The position numbers and the translations under genes were made by a program. The notes beneath the pieces are model-generated. The model worked only from the letters and a program-made list of their open reading frames with translations, had not been told where the DNA came from and made no database searches. From Enterovibrio baiacu (GTDB taxonomy: Bacteria; Pseudomonadota; Gammaproteobacteria; Enterobacterales; Vibrionaceae), in NCBI RefSeq assembly GCF_004120195.1, contig NZ_SCHN01000006.1, positions 62,001 to 126,000 of the forward strand: a stretch of DNA of 64,000 bases, written 5' to 3'. This document shows positions 36,282 through 45,267 of this stretch, in pieces. The number at the start of each line of letters is the position of its first letter. Positions within the stretch are counted from its first letter, which is position 1.

Positions 36282-36695
36282 TCAAGATATTTGCTTATCA
36301 CGTGGTAATTCCCACGCTCTATCATTCTTTACGAAGCCTAGCTTCGGGTAATACTCGCTGGCGGCTGGCGCTGAAATCAGCAATAGTTTGCAATGATGCC
36401 CTAACTGCTCGTTCGTTAATTGGATCAGCTTCTTGCCAATACCTAGCCCTTGATAGGCTTCTTTCACCGCCAAGTCGGATAAATAACACGCATAGTGAAA
36501 ATCGGTGATAGACCGTGACACACCGACGATTGTTTCACCATCCCACGCAGTCACTGTAAGGTCGGCGTTCTTTACCATGCCCTCCATGGTTGCCAAATTA
36601 TCTATCGGACGGCGCACGCCAAGGCTCGAATGTGCCAATACGTCGATAAATTCTGCTGCGGTAATGACACGGTTAACTTCATAAGTGATCGTCAC
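36282..36695 (-). CDS. GNAT-family N-acetyltransferase
   Basis: 137 residues. The acetyl-CoA pyrophosphate loop is AYQGLGIGKKLI (Q-x-x-G-x-G), preceded by CYLSDLAVKE (motif A strand) and followed by LLISAPAASEYYPKLGF (motif B). A small single-domain acetyltransferase; substrate unknown. Its start is 244 bp from the divergent lipoprotein gene. Confidence 0.88.
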   Translation of the reverse strand: MTITYEVNRVITAAEFIDVLAHSSLGVRRPIDNLATMEGMVKNADLTVTAWDGETIVGVSRSITDFHYACYLSDLAVKEAYQGLGIGKKLIQLTNEQLGHHCKLLLISAPAASEYYPKLGFVKNDRAWELPRDKQIS

Positions 36696-36939
36696 TGCGT
36701 CTTCCTTCTCGTATGTGATTGATTACATAACCTATCGAGACTGGCTCGCTAGGGCAAGCACTCCCTCTCAATATGAATCTGCGAGCACCGCGCCTCCGAA
36801 ATGATGAGAATGAAATCGAGGTGTCGCTTTTGATATTGATGCTGAATCAAGTGGAACAATGTTGTCCTTCACAGTTTCAATTATCGACAAAGCATTAACA
36901 CATAGCATTCCGTTTAGTCCAACTACGCTTTAAAAGTAA

Positions 36940-38439
36940 ATGAAAGACATTGAATATGGTTGTCGTGTGGGTGCTTTGCGGGCGTGGGTGAAAAATACAT
37001 GGTTAAGGTGTTGGTGGGTTGTTGCCATCAGCTTGCTACTTGCTGGCTGTAACCCAACGTGGATTCACTATAGTTCCAACCAAACCAGCCCGTCTTCTGA
37101 TGCCCCTTCCGCAATCGTACTCACTGTCTCTGATAACGGTGATCAGGCATCGACTCTCAACACAGGCGATGAAATTACCCTTAGTGTGTCGGCTGAATAT
37201 TCAAATAGTGCGTCACAGAACATCACCTCTGAGGCTGAATTTTCTAGCTCCGATGCTACCGTCGCCAAAGTTGAAGGCGATAAACTTATCGCTGTATCGC
37301 CAGGCAGCGCGGTCATCACCTGTTTTTACGATGGAATTACCAGCAACGTTCTCACCATCACGGTATCTGCCCCTTACGTGACCCAACTTTCCCTTAGCCC
37401 GACCTCCACGTCCGTTGCTCTGGGGCGAAATACAACATTCACCGCAACAGCCACCTACAGCGATAACTCAACGGCAGACGCGTCTAACTTGGTGAACTGG
37501 CAAAGCAGTAATGTGGCTGTATCAACCATATCGCTGGGCGTTTCAACCACCCTATCAACGGGAACCACAACGATATCCGCTGAATACGATGGCATCACAT
37601 CGAATGACGCAACATTGACCGTTTCCGCCGCTGAACTCGATTCCATTGCGATTACGCCCACCACAAGCAGCATTGCGTTTAACGCGACGCAAGCTTATAC
37701 CGCAAATGGCACGTATTCCGACGGGAATGTCATCAATATATCAAGCAGTGTGAGCTGGCAAAGCTCAGATACAGGGGTTGCGTCGTTTTCTAGCAATACA
37801 GCGACGGGTGATGCGGCAGGCTCATCATCCATTAGTGCAACGCTAAATGCTGTCACCAGTAACACGAGTTCACTGTCTGTTAGCACCTTCCCGCTCTGCG
37901 GTGGCGCGGTGAATGACAGTGATGGCAGCAATGCAACGGGGGCGTGTATTAAAGTCGTCGATTACCTCAGCACGGGGATGTTGTTTACCGGGACACCGAG
38001 TGAATCGGCGATTCTCGCACTGGGCTACTCCCGTTCAGTAAATAACTCAAATACCGGACAAACCTACGATTCGATAGTCAGCGATAGCTATATTTCTGGT
38101 AATGTGGCGACGTTTAGAAAAGCTGGCAACGGGTGGAATAATGACATCGCCAGCCCGACCTATGGGCAAGGTGGGCAATTGGACCGATATTGTGAAAACC
38201 TATCAAACATTCGATTTAACCAGCGACAGAATTGGCGTGTTCCTTCCCTCACTGAATTAGACAATCTGTATGCCAATCAAGGGAGCATGCAGTCGTATGG
38301 CTGGCCGGTTAGCCTGCGCTACGGCAGTTCCACTGGCTTTAGTTCAAACGCGTATTACCTGCATTCTCTGCGACAAGATAGTCAGACTGCATTCTCCATC
38401 GCTTATGATGGCTACGCATCTTGTGTGTCTGATCCTTAG
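36940..38439 (+). CDS. Lipoprotein with three Ig-like (BIG2) domains and a DUF1566-like C-terminus
   Basis: 499 residues. A lipobox LLLAGC puts the lipidated Cys at about 37. Three bacterial Ig-like domains of about 85 residues follow (roughly 55-145, 146-230, 231-315), each with the pattern Y-S-(D/N)-(N/G) ... W-Q-S-S ... V-A ... (G-x-x-x-I-x-A). After a linker with GACIKV, the C-terminal domain (about 335-495) has CENLSNIRFNQRQNWRVPSLTELDNLY, typical of DUF1566/Lcl domains. Likely displayed on the outer membrane for adhesion. The start is uncertain; a later in-frame Met may be used. Confidence 0.75.
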   Translation: MKDIEYGCRVGALRAWVKNTWLRCWWVVAISLLLAGCNPTWIHYSSNQTSPSSDAPSAIVLTVSDNGDQASTLNTGDEITLSVSAEYSNSASQNITSEAEFSSSDATVAKVEGDKLIAVSPGSAVITCFYDGITSNVLTITVSAPYVTQLSLSPTSTSVALGRNTTFTATATYSDNSTADASNLVNWQSSNVAVSTISLGVSTTLSTGTTTISAEYDGITSNDATLTVSAAELDSIAITPTTSSIAFNATQAYTANGTYSDGNVINISSSVSWQSSDTGVASFSSNTATGDAAGSSSISATLNAVTSNTSSLSVSTFPLCGGAVNDSDGSNATGACIKVVDYLSTGMLFTGTPSESAILALGYSRSVNNSNTGQTYDSIVSDSYISGNVATFRKAGNGWNNDIASPTYGQGGQLDRYCENLSNIRFNQRQNWRVPSLTELDNLYANQGSMQSYGWPVSLRYGSSTGFSSNAYYLHSLRQDSQTAFSIAYDGYASCVSDP

Positions 38440-38524
38440 TCATTGCGAACCCATTAACTCCGTAATCCACACGTATTCAAAGCTGGTTGCATGGGGCATT
38501 AATCATCGAAAGAACATAGAACGA

Positions 38525-38550
38525 GGCCGCTGATTTCTCAGCGGCCTTTT
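38525..38550. terminator. Terminator after the Ig-like lipoprotein gene
   Basis: GGCCGCTGA-TTTC-TCAGCGGCC followed by TTTT. Same hairpin as at 36239-36260; here it has a U tract. Confidence 0.85.
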
Positions 38551-38585
38551 CGTGTTTTATCAATGTCGCTATCACTTGCGCATGT

Positions 38586-39290
38586 TTAACCCGCAGATTT
38601 GTTCGCCAGCACTTCTTCGAGCTTCAACCCAGTCAAACCATGAATGGTACGCCATAGGTAGTAGAAAATGGCCATCATCATTACGGTAGAAGGCAGTGCA
38701 ATCATTGGGTAACTGTAGAGGGTTAGCTGACCCAATTGCTCGTTAAATTCTGGCGTCCCTGCTGGGCTGGTGACGAGCCATTTCGCAAGGATGTAATTCA
38801 TGGTGGAAGAGAAAGCAAACGAGCCAGCGACAAAGTAAGTGGCTTTTAGCAAACGCGCCTCAAATTCCGCCACACTGTTATGTTGTTGTAGACGCTCGTT
38901 GATTTTCTCAACGTCCATCACTGATGGGTTAAACAGCAATGCTTTGATCATTGGTGATGAGGTAAAGGTTGAGGCAAGTACCGCAAGGCCGATAGCACCA
39001 GGAATGGCCGCTTCTTTGATGGCTAACCATTTAGTATCAAGTTCAAGCAAGCCAATGCCCCCCGTTAGCAGAACGTTCACTAAACCCAGCAAAGCGATGA
39101 AATTAAACTTTCTGTATTTCACTAGCTCGAACAAACCCCATCCCAATGGGAAGCTCAACGCTAGGATCAAACCGCCACTCGCACCCAATTCATTCTCACC
39201 ACTCAATTTCATGAGAATAAATGCAGGGACAACAATACTGACCAGAAGGTCAACCATAGGACGTGGCTTGTGTGTAGGAACACTCTTCAT
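38586..39290 (-). CDS. VC0807-family membrane protein
   Basis: 234 residues with about five or six hydrophobic segments (PMVDLLVSIVVPAFILMKL, GLILALSFPLGWGLFEL, FIALLGLVNVLLTGGIGLL, then a central soluble loop and two further segments). The order resembles what I recall as the VC0807 family of uncharacterised inner-membrane proteins. No transport or catalytic motif is visible. The start at 39290 is the first ATG; the frame opens with a TTG five codons earlier. Confidence 0.65.
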   Translation of the reverse strand: MKSVPTHKPRPMVDLLVSIVVPAFILMKLSGENELGASGGLILALSFPLGWGLFELVKYRKFNFIALLGLVNVLLTGGIGLLELDTKWLAIKEAAIPGAIGLAVLASTFTSSPMIKALLFNPSVMDVEKINERLQQHNSVAEFEARLLKATYFVAGSFAFSSTMNYILAKWLVTSPAGTPEFNEQLGQLTLYSYPMIALPSTVMMMAIFYYLWRTIHGLTGLKLEEVLANKSAG

Positions 39291-39407
39291 TGTGTCGTTT
39301 TCCAAACTATTTCGAAGACATCGCCAATACTATCGAATAGGAAATTCAATGGGTAGGCATCTGTTAGGCCTTTTTTGTTCGAAATAGTTTCAAAGCGAAT
39401 ATGCAGA

Positions 39408-39453
39408 CGCCTTAACACCGCAAACTTCGGACGAAGTAAAAGGTGTTAAGGCG
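39408..39453. terminator. Strong hairpin between two minus-strand genes
   Basis: CGCCTTAACACC pairs perfectly with GGTGTTAAGGCG (12 bp); the interior can add an ACTTC/GAAGT stem. It lies 48 bp beyond the stop of the jelly-roll-like gene and about 120 bp upstream of the VC0807-family start. The U tract is poor on the minus strand. Confidence 0.55.
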
Positions 39454-39500
39454 CTTTTGATATGCGAAATAGCGGTGATGTTGTCACCATAACGCGGCGT

Positions 39501-40472
39501 TTATTTTACGGTGTATCTCAGCAAGACTTCGTTATCGAGCACAACATTGGTAGACCAAATGAAGCTCGCGCCCGCGCCTGCAAATTTCTCTCTGAAATTC
39601 ATGTAAGACTTTTTGTTATTCACACCAATTTCATCTTCTGTGTACAGCGTGGCTTGTGGCCATGAGGCAGAATCGAATGCTTCATCCATCCACTTCTCAG
39701 GCGTTTTCCAGTGAACGCCGTACCCATCTGCGCCATCATCGGTTCCTTCGGTGGTGCACTCCGTTGACAGTCTCGCGCCGTTCTCTTCGCTCAAACAGGT
39801 GAGATCGTAGATTGGCGAGGTGTAGAAAGCCTGTGCTTTCCACTCTGCATTAGTGACGGTGCCATCACTAAAACTGGCAATAAAACCGCCATCGCCTGCG
39901 TGGTATTTCTTGCCACGGTTGTTTTCAGAACCCAAACCAAGGTTCTCTTCCCAATCGACCAGTTTTACAGCGATTGTGTAAGGTTTGCTGACTTTGAACT
40001 TCACGACACTTGAATTGAAAGGCGTAAACGGCACGGAGTCCAGCGCGATGAATTTGCCATTCACGTAAAGCTCAAAGTAGTTATCCGCAAAAATGTAGCC
40101 CGTCACCACATCACCATCCTCATCCACTGTCACAACTGGCACGCTGTCGAGATCAACCTGATCGATGTTTTTTGGCGTAATGTTGGCACATTCTTCGTAG
40201 AGATCGACCGCTTTCGTCGCGGTTAAATACTGTGTATCTGCAGGCACAACCCAGACATTGCCGTCACTGTCTTTGATTTCACCAACACCCGACACGCGGC
40301 TGCGGCCGTTCTTACATTCAAACATGGATGTTTCAATCGTTGTCGCAGCACCTTGGGTAATACTGCCTGTCCCTTGATAAGCCCCACTTGACGCTGAAAG
40401 CCCTTGAATTGGAAAACTTAACGCCATTGTCATTCCCGCCCATAGGGCAACCTGTGTCTTCGCTTGATGCAT
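39501..40472 (-). CDS. Exported protein, probable jelly-roll/carbohydrate-binding fold
   Basis: 323 residues with a signal peptide (about 1-27). The centre (about 120-230) contains YIFADNYFELYVNGKFIALDSVPFTPFNS followed by AVKLVDWEENLGLG and GDGGFIASFSDG, a run of short beta strands resembling galactose-binding-like jelly-roll domains. Four Cys suggest disulfides. No catalytic motif is seen. AAGG precedes the ATG. Function unknown. Confidence 0.55.
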   Translation of the reverse strand: MHQAKTQVALWAGMTMALSFPIQGLSASSGAYQGTGSITQGAATTIETSMFECKNGRSRVSGVGEIKDSDGNVWVVPADTQYLTATKAVDLYEECANITPKNIDQVDLDSVPVVTVDEDGDVVTGYIFADNYFELYVNGKFIALDSVPFTPFNSSVVKFKVSKPYTIAVKLVDWEENLGLGSENNRGKKYHAGDGGFIASFSDGTVTNAEWKAQAFYTSPIYDLTCLSEENGARLSTECTTEGTDDGADGYGVHWKTPEKWMDEAFDSASWPQATLYTEDEIGVNNKKSYMNFREKFAGAGASFIWSTNVVLDNEVLLRYTVK

Positions 40473-41023
40473 TCTTTAGTGCCTTATTATTTGAGTAATG
40501 ACTCATCAAGGTTAGGCTAACGCTCAAATTTTAACCTGTCCATATTCAACAGTTACTCATTGGTACATGTACTAATAAGGATACAGGTCTCGCTTACAGC
40601 GCAGTCATAGCGAGCCTCTCCCTTTTGCTCTGCGCCTTTCTCTCGCTCTTATCTTGCTCTTATCTTGCTCTTATCTAGCAATCTCGAAACTCAACCCTAC
40701 TCTTCCTGCTCTGTTCTCTCGCTCTTATCTCTTATCTCGTATCTCGAAACTCAAATCTGCTCTTCTCTGCTCTTACGCATTATGCACCCCCTCGCCTGTC
40801 ACAAATGACAGTACCACTTTCACCTTAACCCCGTGCCCACTATCTCCTTTATTTATTTTTATATTTTTCAGACACATACAAACAACACCCTCGTTCAAAT
40901 CTCTCGTTTTACCCCCTTACTGTTAAAAGTGTCAGGTTATCAAATCACCCTCCCACGCTTAATTTGAACACATGGAATTTGAGCAACACACAACCTAACC
41001 AAAGCACGTAAATGGAGTTAATT
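40473..41023. other. Regulatory gap upstream of the second biosynthetic operon
   Basis: 550 bp without a gene. It contains CTCG/CTCTTATCT low-complexity repeats (about 40636-40780), including three 11-bp units GCTCTTATCT(T/A) at 40646-40678. The lux box is at 40794-40813. An AT-rich stretch (40850-40870) and a spacer of about 200 bp lead to the ACP gene, longer than the 60 bp at the first operon. Confidence 0.55.
40794..40813. promoter_or_regulatory. Lux box controlling the second biosynthetic operon
   Basis: GCCTGTCACAAATGACAGTA: perfect arms CTGTCA/TGACAG around CAAA, identical in both arms to the box at 21389-21408, and with CT-N12-AG spacing. It lies 210 bp before the ACP start codon. 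Confidence 0.75.
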
Positions 41024-41293
41024 ATGCAAAGAGATAACGCGTATCAAAATATGGTAGCCATCCTGAAATCAACCATCACGATTCCAGAGGATGTTGTATT
41101 AACGGAAAATACGAGCCTTCGAGACGATTTAGGCATGGATTCATTGGGTTCGCTGACATTCTTAATGGAACTTGAAGAATCGATTGATGGTTTTTCAATT
41201 AATCCTGAAAGTTTGGAAGAGCGCCATTTCAGTTCAATTGGCGCAATGGTTGATTACATTGTTGAAAATGTAGAACTCGCACCGGCTGCTTAA
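41024..41293 (+). CDS. Acyl carrier protein
   Basis: 89 residues, acidic, four-helix ACP/PCP type. The phosphopantetheine serine is Ser40 in DLGMDSLGSL. It is the only carrier protein seen in the two operons, so it is the natural partner of the three adenylating enzymes and the KAS III-like enzymes. The ATG at 41024 has GGAG six bases upstream; the ATG at 41012 has none. It is more AT-rich than the genes after it. Confidence 0.92.
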   Translation: MQRDNAYQNMVAILKSTITIPEDVVLTENTSLRDDLGMDSLGSLTFLMELEESIDGFSINPESLEERHFSSIGAMVDYIVENVELAPAA

Positions 41294-41295
41294 TT

Positions 41296-42186
41296 ATGTA
41301 CATTAATTATTGCCAATATTTCCCACTTGAAAAAAGGAGCCTACGACAGGAACCGCGGGATCGGTATATGACCTACTTTAAGGATTTATACCGAATTTCC
41401 GATAAAGACCTGTCGCAAGAAACCTTTTTAACGGGTGACCAATATAGCTACACCAACATCATTGATACGGTACTTGAGAGCGATTTACCGCTTGCCGCTT
41501 ACCCAGATATTTCTGATGTCGCCTTTAGCTATTGGACACCCGAGTGGGACCCAGAGTACTCCGCCTTTGCGACCTACTTCCTTTGGAAAAGCGACCTAGA
41601 GGCTGAGATTATTGATGTGTGCGATGTGGGTTCAATCGCAACCACCACGGCACTTCACATCCTTTTCAATACCGACAGCTTGGAAGATTCTCGCACCAAA
41701 ATCTTGGTGGGCATGGAGCAAAATTCTGTGCCGCGCTATCTGCCTGACCACAACATCATGCCGGGCAGTTCGAGTGGCTCAGCAATGTTTGTCAGCCAAG
41801 CCAACAGCGACGGTGCGCTGTTTAAACTTGAAGACTCCGTATTTTTGAATGAGAACAAAATCTATTCGTCGAGCTTTGCATTGGCAGAGGAATTAAAAAC
41901 CCTGCTAAATAAGCACACATTAGGCGCTGGCGATTGCACCTTGTTCCTTCATCGAAATACGGCCGCGTTTAAACAGTTAGATTATTTATCTGACAAACGA
42001 GAAATCTCGCCAGAGTTATTAAAGAACGCGCACTACTTATCGCCAGAGTATTCCGTTAATACGCTACCGAAACTCTTGGATGAATATCAGAGAAGCCCCG
42101 ATTCATTTCGCAGCAGTATTTGGATTTTCATTGACGAAGATGCCGAATCGCTAAATACAACCATCAGCTTGTTGAGGCCGTTGTAA
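41296..42186 (+). CDS. KAS-like protein lacking the nucleophile
   Basis: 296 residues that look like a shortened thiolase-fold protein. EIIDVCDVGSIATTTALHILFN matches the FabH segment before and around the active-site Cys, but the Cys position is Gly or Ser. SSSGSAMFVSQ resembles the FabH G-D-G-A strand. The C-terminal His and Asn/GHC motifs of the other three members are not found. Possibly a non-catalytic partner, as the chain-length factor is for type II PKS or PqsB for PqsC. It starts two bases after the ACP stop. Resemblance is weak and should be tested by structure prediction. Confidence 0.5.
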   Translation: MYINYCQYFPLEKRSLRQEPRDRYMTYFKDLYRISDKDLSQETFLTGDQYSYTNIIDTVLESDLPLAAYPDISDVAFSYWTPEWDPEYSAFATYFLWKSDLEAEIIDVCDVGSIATTTALHILFNTDSLEDSRTKILVGMEQNSVPRYLPDHNIMPGSSSGSAMFVSQANSDGALFKLEDSVFLNENKIYSSSFALAEELKTLLNKHTLGAGDCTLFLHRNTAAFKQLDYLSDKREISPELLKNAHYLSPEYSVNTLPKLLDEYQRSPDSFRSSIWIFIDEDAESLNTTISLLRPL

Positions 42187-42794
42187 TGTATCGTCTCGAT
42201 TTCGAAAACAGTTGCAGCATCATTGATGATCTGCAAGAAGAGCAACTAAAAGGAACCTTGGTCTCTGTTTTTCACGGTGCTGACAGCACCTTCGTGATGA
42301 TAGACCGCCGAGGCAATGCCAACGGGGAAACCGTCAGCATTGATGCGATTGAGGCTGAAAACCTCGTCGCGCTCCCCAATACCTATCTGGTGAAGGTGCC
42401 ATCGCGCTCAGGAAAAAGCCTGCCTTCCTCAGAACACACGCAAGACGCATGGGCACATTTCGTTAAGCAATCCCTCTCTTGCTTCCACACAGAAATGTCG
42501 GTGTTTTTCCGCCACCTCGTAACACGGCTGAAAACGAAGAAGGTCGGCGATAACACCTTGCTCGATATTGAAAACGTCAGCTTGTCCGTTACCGACTATC
42601 ACCGCTTTCTGTTCCAACTCCAGTTTGCCTCGGAGACCCTGCCAGATTCACTTGCGCCGGTGTCAGAGCGTGTGCTTTTGGCCTCAAACCTTATTTCGAA
42701 CCTGCAAGGCGGCATTTCCATTCTTGCCGGAAGCGGCGTCGAACATCACCTGCAATATGCCCTTTTACTGAACGATTTGGAGCAATGGCGATGA
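42186..42794 (+). CDS. Unknown protein of the second biosynthetic operon
   Basis: 202 residues with no family I can recognise. The N-terminal half is beta-rich (GTLVSVFHGADSTFVMIDRRGN); the C-terminal half is helical and ends LLASNLISNLQGGISILAGSGVEHHLQYALLLNDLEQW. That ending recalls the helical C-terminal domain of acyl-CoA dehydrogenases ('G-G-x-G'). It overlaps both neighbours by one to four bases, so it is translated with the dehydrogenase and may form a complex with it. Confidence 0.65.
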   Translation: MYRLDFENSCSIIDDLQEEQLKGTLVSVFHGADSTFVMIDRRGNANGETVSIDAIEAENLVALPNTYLVKVPSRSGKSLPSSEHTQDAWAHFVKQSLSCFHTEMSVFFRHLVTRLKTKKVGDNTLLDIENVSLSVTDYHRFLFQLQFASETLPDSLAPVSERVLLASNLISNLQGGISILAGSGVEHHLQYALLLNDLEQWR

Positions 42795-43903
42795 TCAATT
42801 TAGACAGATATGCCGCAACCTACGGCGAGAAATACGGCGAACACATTGAGTGGCTTCGCGAGGTGGCCAGCGCGGTCGATAACTACCAAGACATTCACGG
42901 CAACACGGACTTCCGCAATGAGCAATTAGACGCGCTGCTCCTGAGCAGTTTCTCCATGACCACGGAAGAACGGGTGCGCATGTTTGAGCAGCTTTCTTAC
43001 GGCGACCCCGGCGCATTGCTGTTCTCACCAGGCCCAAGTTTGTCTGGGGTGATCTTGAATGAAGCCGGCTCAGAAGAACAGAAAGCCCAGTTCTACGATT
43101 ACCTGAAAGAACATAACTGCCGCACCTTCTTTGCGGTCACTGAACCGAGCAAAGGCAGTGATGCGGGGCGCTTGGAATCGCGCTACACCGAAGGCACGCT
43201 CAGCGGCGAAAAATGGCTGATTGGCAACGGCACCAAAGGCGACATGGGCGTGGTGCTGTTCAAAACGGGGGCTAGCCCACTGGCAACTCGCGCGGCCTTG
43301 CTCACCAAGGAGATGATTGAGTCGCCGCAGGTTGAACGCCGTTTGTTGAAGCAACATTGTTTGCGTGGCGCACGCTTGTCTTACTTAAAGTTTGATGGGT
43401 TGCCCATCCCACAGGAACAGTTGCTCGGTGAACACCTTCACCCGTGTGAACGCGGCTTGTTTTCGATGATCCGCACCTTCAACAAAATGCGCCCCTGCGT
43501 GGTTGGCCTCAGCATTGGCTATGCCCAAGCCGCCGTAGATGTGCTGCTTGATCACGGCAAAGAGGCCGGTATTCCGCTTGAAGCGTGTCGTCACTTCAAC
43601 ACCATTCTCGCCACCATTCGTGACGTGAATTTGGTTGCGGCGCAAACAGCGGATAAAGAGCCTGACAACATGGCGTATTCGTCGCTGGCGAAGATCGAAC
43701 TGGATGATTTGGTAAAACAAATGCGCCCGTTCTTGTTCCAGCACGTCAGCAAGCTTCAATCTGACCACTTCACCCATGTTCGCAAGTTCATGCGTGACAG
43801 CTACGCCTTTGATTTTATGGAAGGCACGCACGTTATCCAGAAGCATAACTTGGTCAACATCCTGAAGCGGAACGATTACGTGAGCCCATGGAGCGGACTA
43901 TGA
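42791..43903 (+). CDS. Acyl-CoA-dehydrogenase-like flavoprotein
   Basis: 370 residues with the ACAD layout: N-terminal helices, then FFAVTEPSKGSDAGRLE (the FAD/substrate loop, usually A-x-T-E-P-x-x-G-S-D), KWLIGNGTKGD (usually K-x-x-I-T-N-G), and a C-terminal helical domain with MRDSYAFDFMEGTHVIQKHNLV. It probably oxidises an acyl group bound to the ACP. ATGA overlap at 42791 with a GGAG at good distance; the ATG two codons earlier is less likely. The catalytic Glu cannot be placed with certainty. Confidence 0.85.
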   Translation: MINLDRYAATYGEKYGEHIEWLREVASAVDNYQDIHGNTDFRNEQLDALLLSSFSMTTEERVRMFEQLSYGDPGALLFSPGPSLSGVILNEAGSEEQKAQFYDYLKEHNCRTFFAVTEPSKGSDAGRLESRYTEGTLSGEKWLIGNGTKGDMGVVLFKTGASPLATRAALLTKEMIESPQVERRLLKQHCLRGARLSYLKFDGLPIPQEQLLGEHLHPCERGLFSMIRTFNKMRPCVVGLSIGYAQAAVDVLLDHGKEAGIPLEACRHFNTILATIRDVNLVAAQTADKEPDNMAYSSLAKIELDDLVKQMRPFLFQHVSKLQSDHFTHVRKFMRDSYAFDFMEGTHVIQKHNLVNILKRNDYVSPWSGL

Positions 43904-45255
43904 AAAATATCGCCTCTATCTTCTCTTCGGTTGGTTCTTCCTTCTCCTCGGTTGCATCGACGCTGTCCATTTTCGCGTCGTCATCGTCCACCTTTGTCAC
44001 GCAATTGCTGGCGGTGTGGTTAATCAGCCAAGAAGACCAACGCGCGCTGCTGATCCTGACGGTGTTTATGCCGTTTGGCTTCACCTTGTCGTCTTTGTCG
44101 GATGCGATGCGAGCTGGCGCGCTGCCTATCGTATCAAGCCATGAAGATGCCGGCTCAGCCGAGGTTCACAGCGCAGTTGCCACTTTGTTTGGTATGGCAT
44201 TGGTGGTGTTTGGTGGGTTAGGCGCGATGGTGTGGGGGCTCATGCCCCTGCTCCAATCTTATTTCCACTTGCCTATCGTCGCCTATCTCGATTTTTCTGA
44301 TTTGCTGCTCGCCATGACCTTGGTGTTCTTGCCAATCACTGTCTCTTCCATTCTAACGACCTGTCTGTTTGCGAAAGAGAAAAACGCGCTCGCCACCAGC
44401 ATAGTGGTTGTCGCCAACGTGTTGCAGCTTAGCTTGATCTTCCTGTTCGCTAAGCAAGGCCACGGCGTGATGTCTATGCCTTACGCGGCGGCATGTTCAA
44501 CCGTGGTTGCCATCACGATGGGACTGACGCTATCGCCCACATTGCGCCAAATCATTGCGCCTCGCGCATTGGCGTATTTCTCTGCCATGCAAGCCCAAGT
44601 GAAGCAACTGCTGTCCATTATTGTGCCTATATTTTCCAGCTACTTGTTACTGATTGCTTGGTTGTTTTACATCACGTACGTCTTGCTGCAATACAGCGAT
44701 GCTGCGGCTTCTGCCTTCCCGCTTTATGCACGCATTCAGAACCTCATCATCATGTTGTCGATTGCAGTGGGTGTCAGCCAAGCGATTCGCTTCAACAAGA
44801 ACTCGGCAGATTACGACTACAGCATGCTGAAAAACAGTGTGACGCAGTTTGTGAGCCAATCAATTCTGTACCAAATCCCTGTGCTGCTGGCGGTGTTTAT
44901 CTTCAGCGAAAACATTGCACTGTGGCTGGTTAACGAACCGTCCATTGCCGCGGAATGTGCCGAATACCTTCGCATGATTTCGCCAGCACTCTTGGTGCTC
45001 TCCACCTATGTCGGCATGACGGTGTACATGGAGCAAACCTTCCGCTCGCGTCGCGCCTTTATCTACAACGCGCTCTATCTCGGCGGTGAAATCGCGCTGA
45101 TTGAGATTGTTCGTCCTTATTGCACCACCAGCTCTGAACTCTATGCCTTACTCGCCGTGGCCTTCTTTGCGTCCGCTATTTTCATCCTGTTTGAAATTGG
45201 TCGCTCACGCTACGAATACCACCTCATGCAGAAAATGCAGTCTGTGACTCTATAA
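43900..45255 (+). CDS. MOP-superfamily (MATE/flippase-like) membrane transporter
   Basis: 451 residues with about twelve transmembrane segments and no soluble domain. The spacing of helices and loop composition fit the MOP superfamily (MATE drug exporters, Wzx flippases). N-terminal Ser/Ala-rich segment. It starts by ATGA overlap with the dehydrogenase gene, with GGAG upstream. Most likely moves the pathway product or an intermediate across the inner membrane. Confidence 0.75.
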   Translation: MKNIASIFSSVGSSFSSVASTLSIFASSSSTFVTQLLAVWLISQEDQRALLILTVFMPFGFTLSSLSDAMRAGALPIVSSHEDAGSAEVHSAVATLFGMALVVFGGLGAMVWGLMPLLQSYFHLPIVAYLDFSDLLLAMTLVFLPITVSSILTTCLFAKEKNALATSIVVVANVLQLSLIFLFAKQGHGVMSMPYAAACSTVVAITMGLTLSPTLRQIIAPRALAYFSAMQAQVKQLLSIIVPIFSSYLLLIAWLFYITYVLLQYSDAAASAFPLYARIQNLIIMLSIAVGVSQAIRFNKNSADYDYSMLKNSVTQFVSQSILYQIPVLLAVFIFSENIALWLVNEPSIAAECAEYLRMISPALLVLSTYVGMTVYMEQTFRSRRAFIYNALYLGGEIALIEIVRPYCTTSSELYALLAVAFFASAIFILFEIGRSRYEYHLMQKMQSVTL

Positions 45256-45267
45256 AGGAATATCCCT

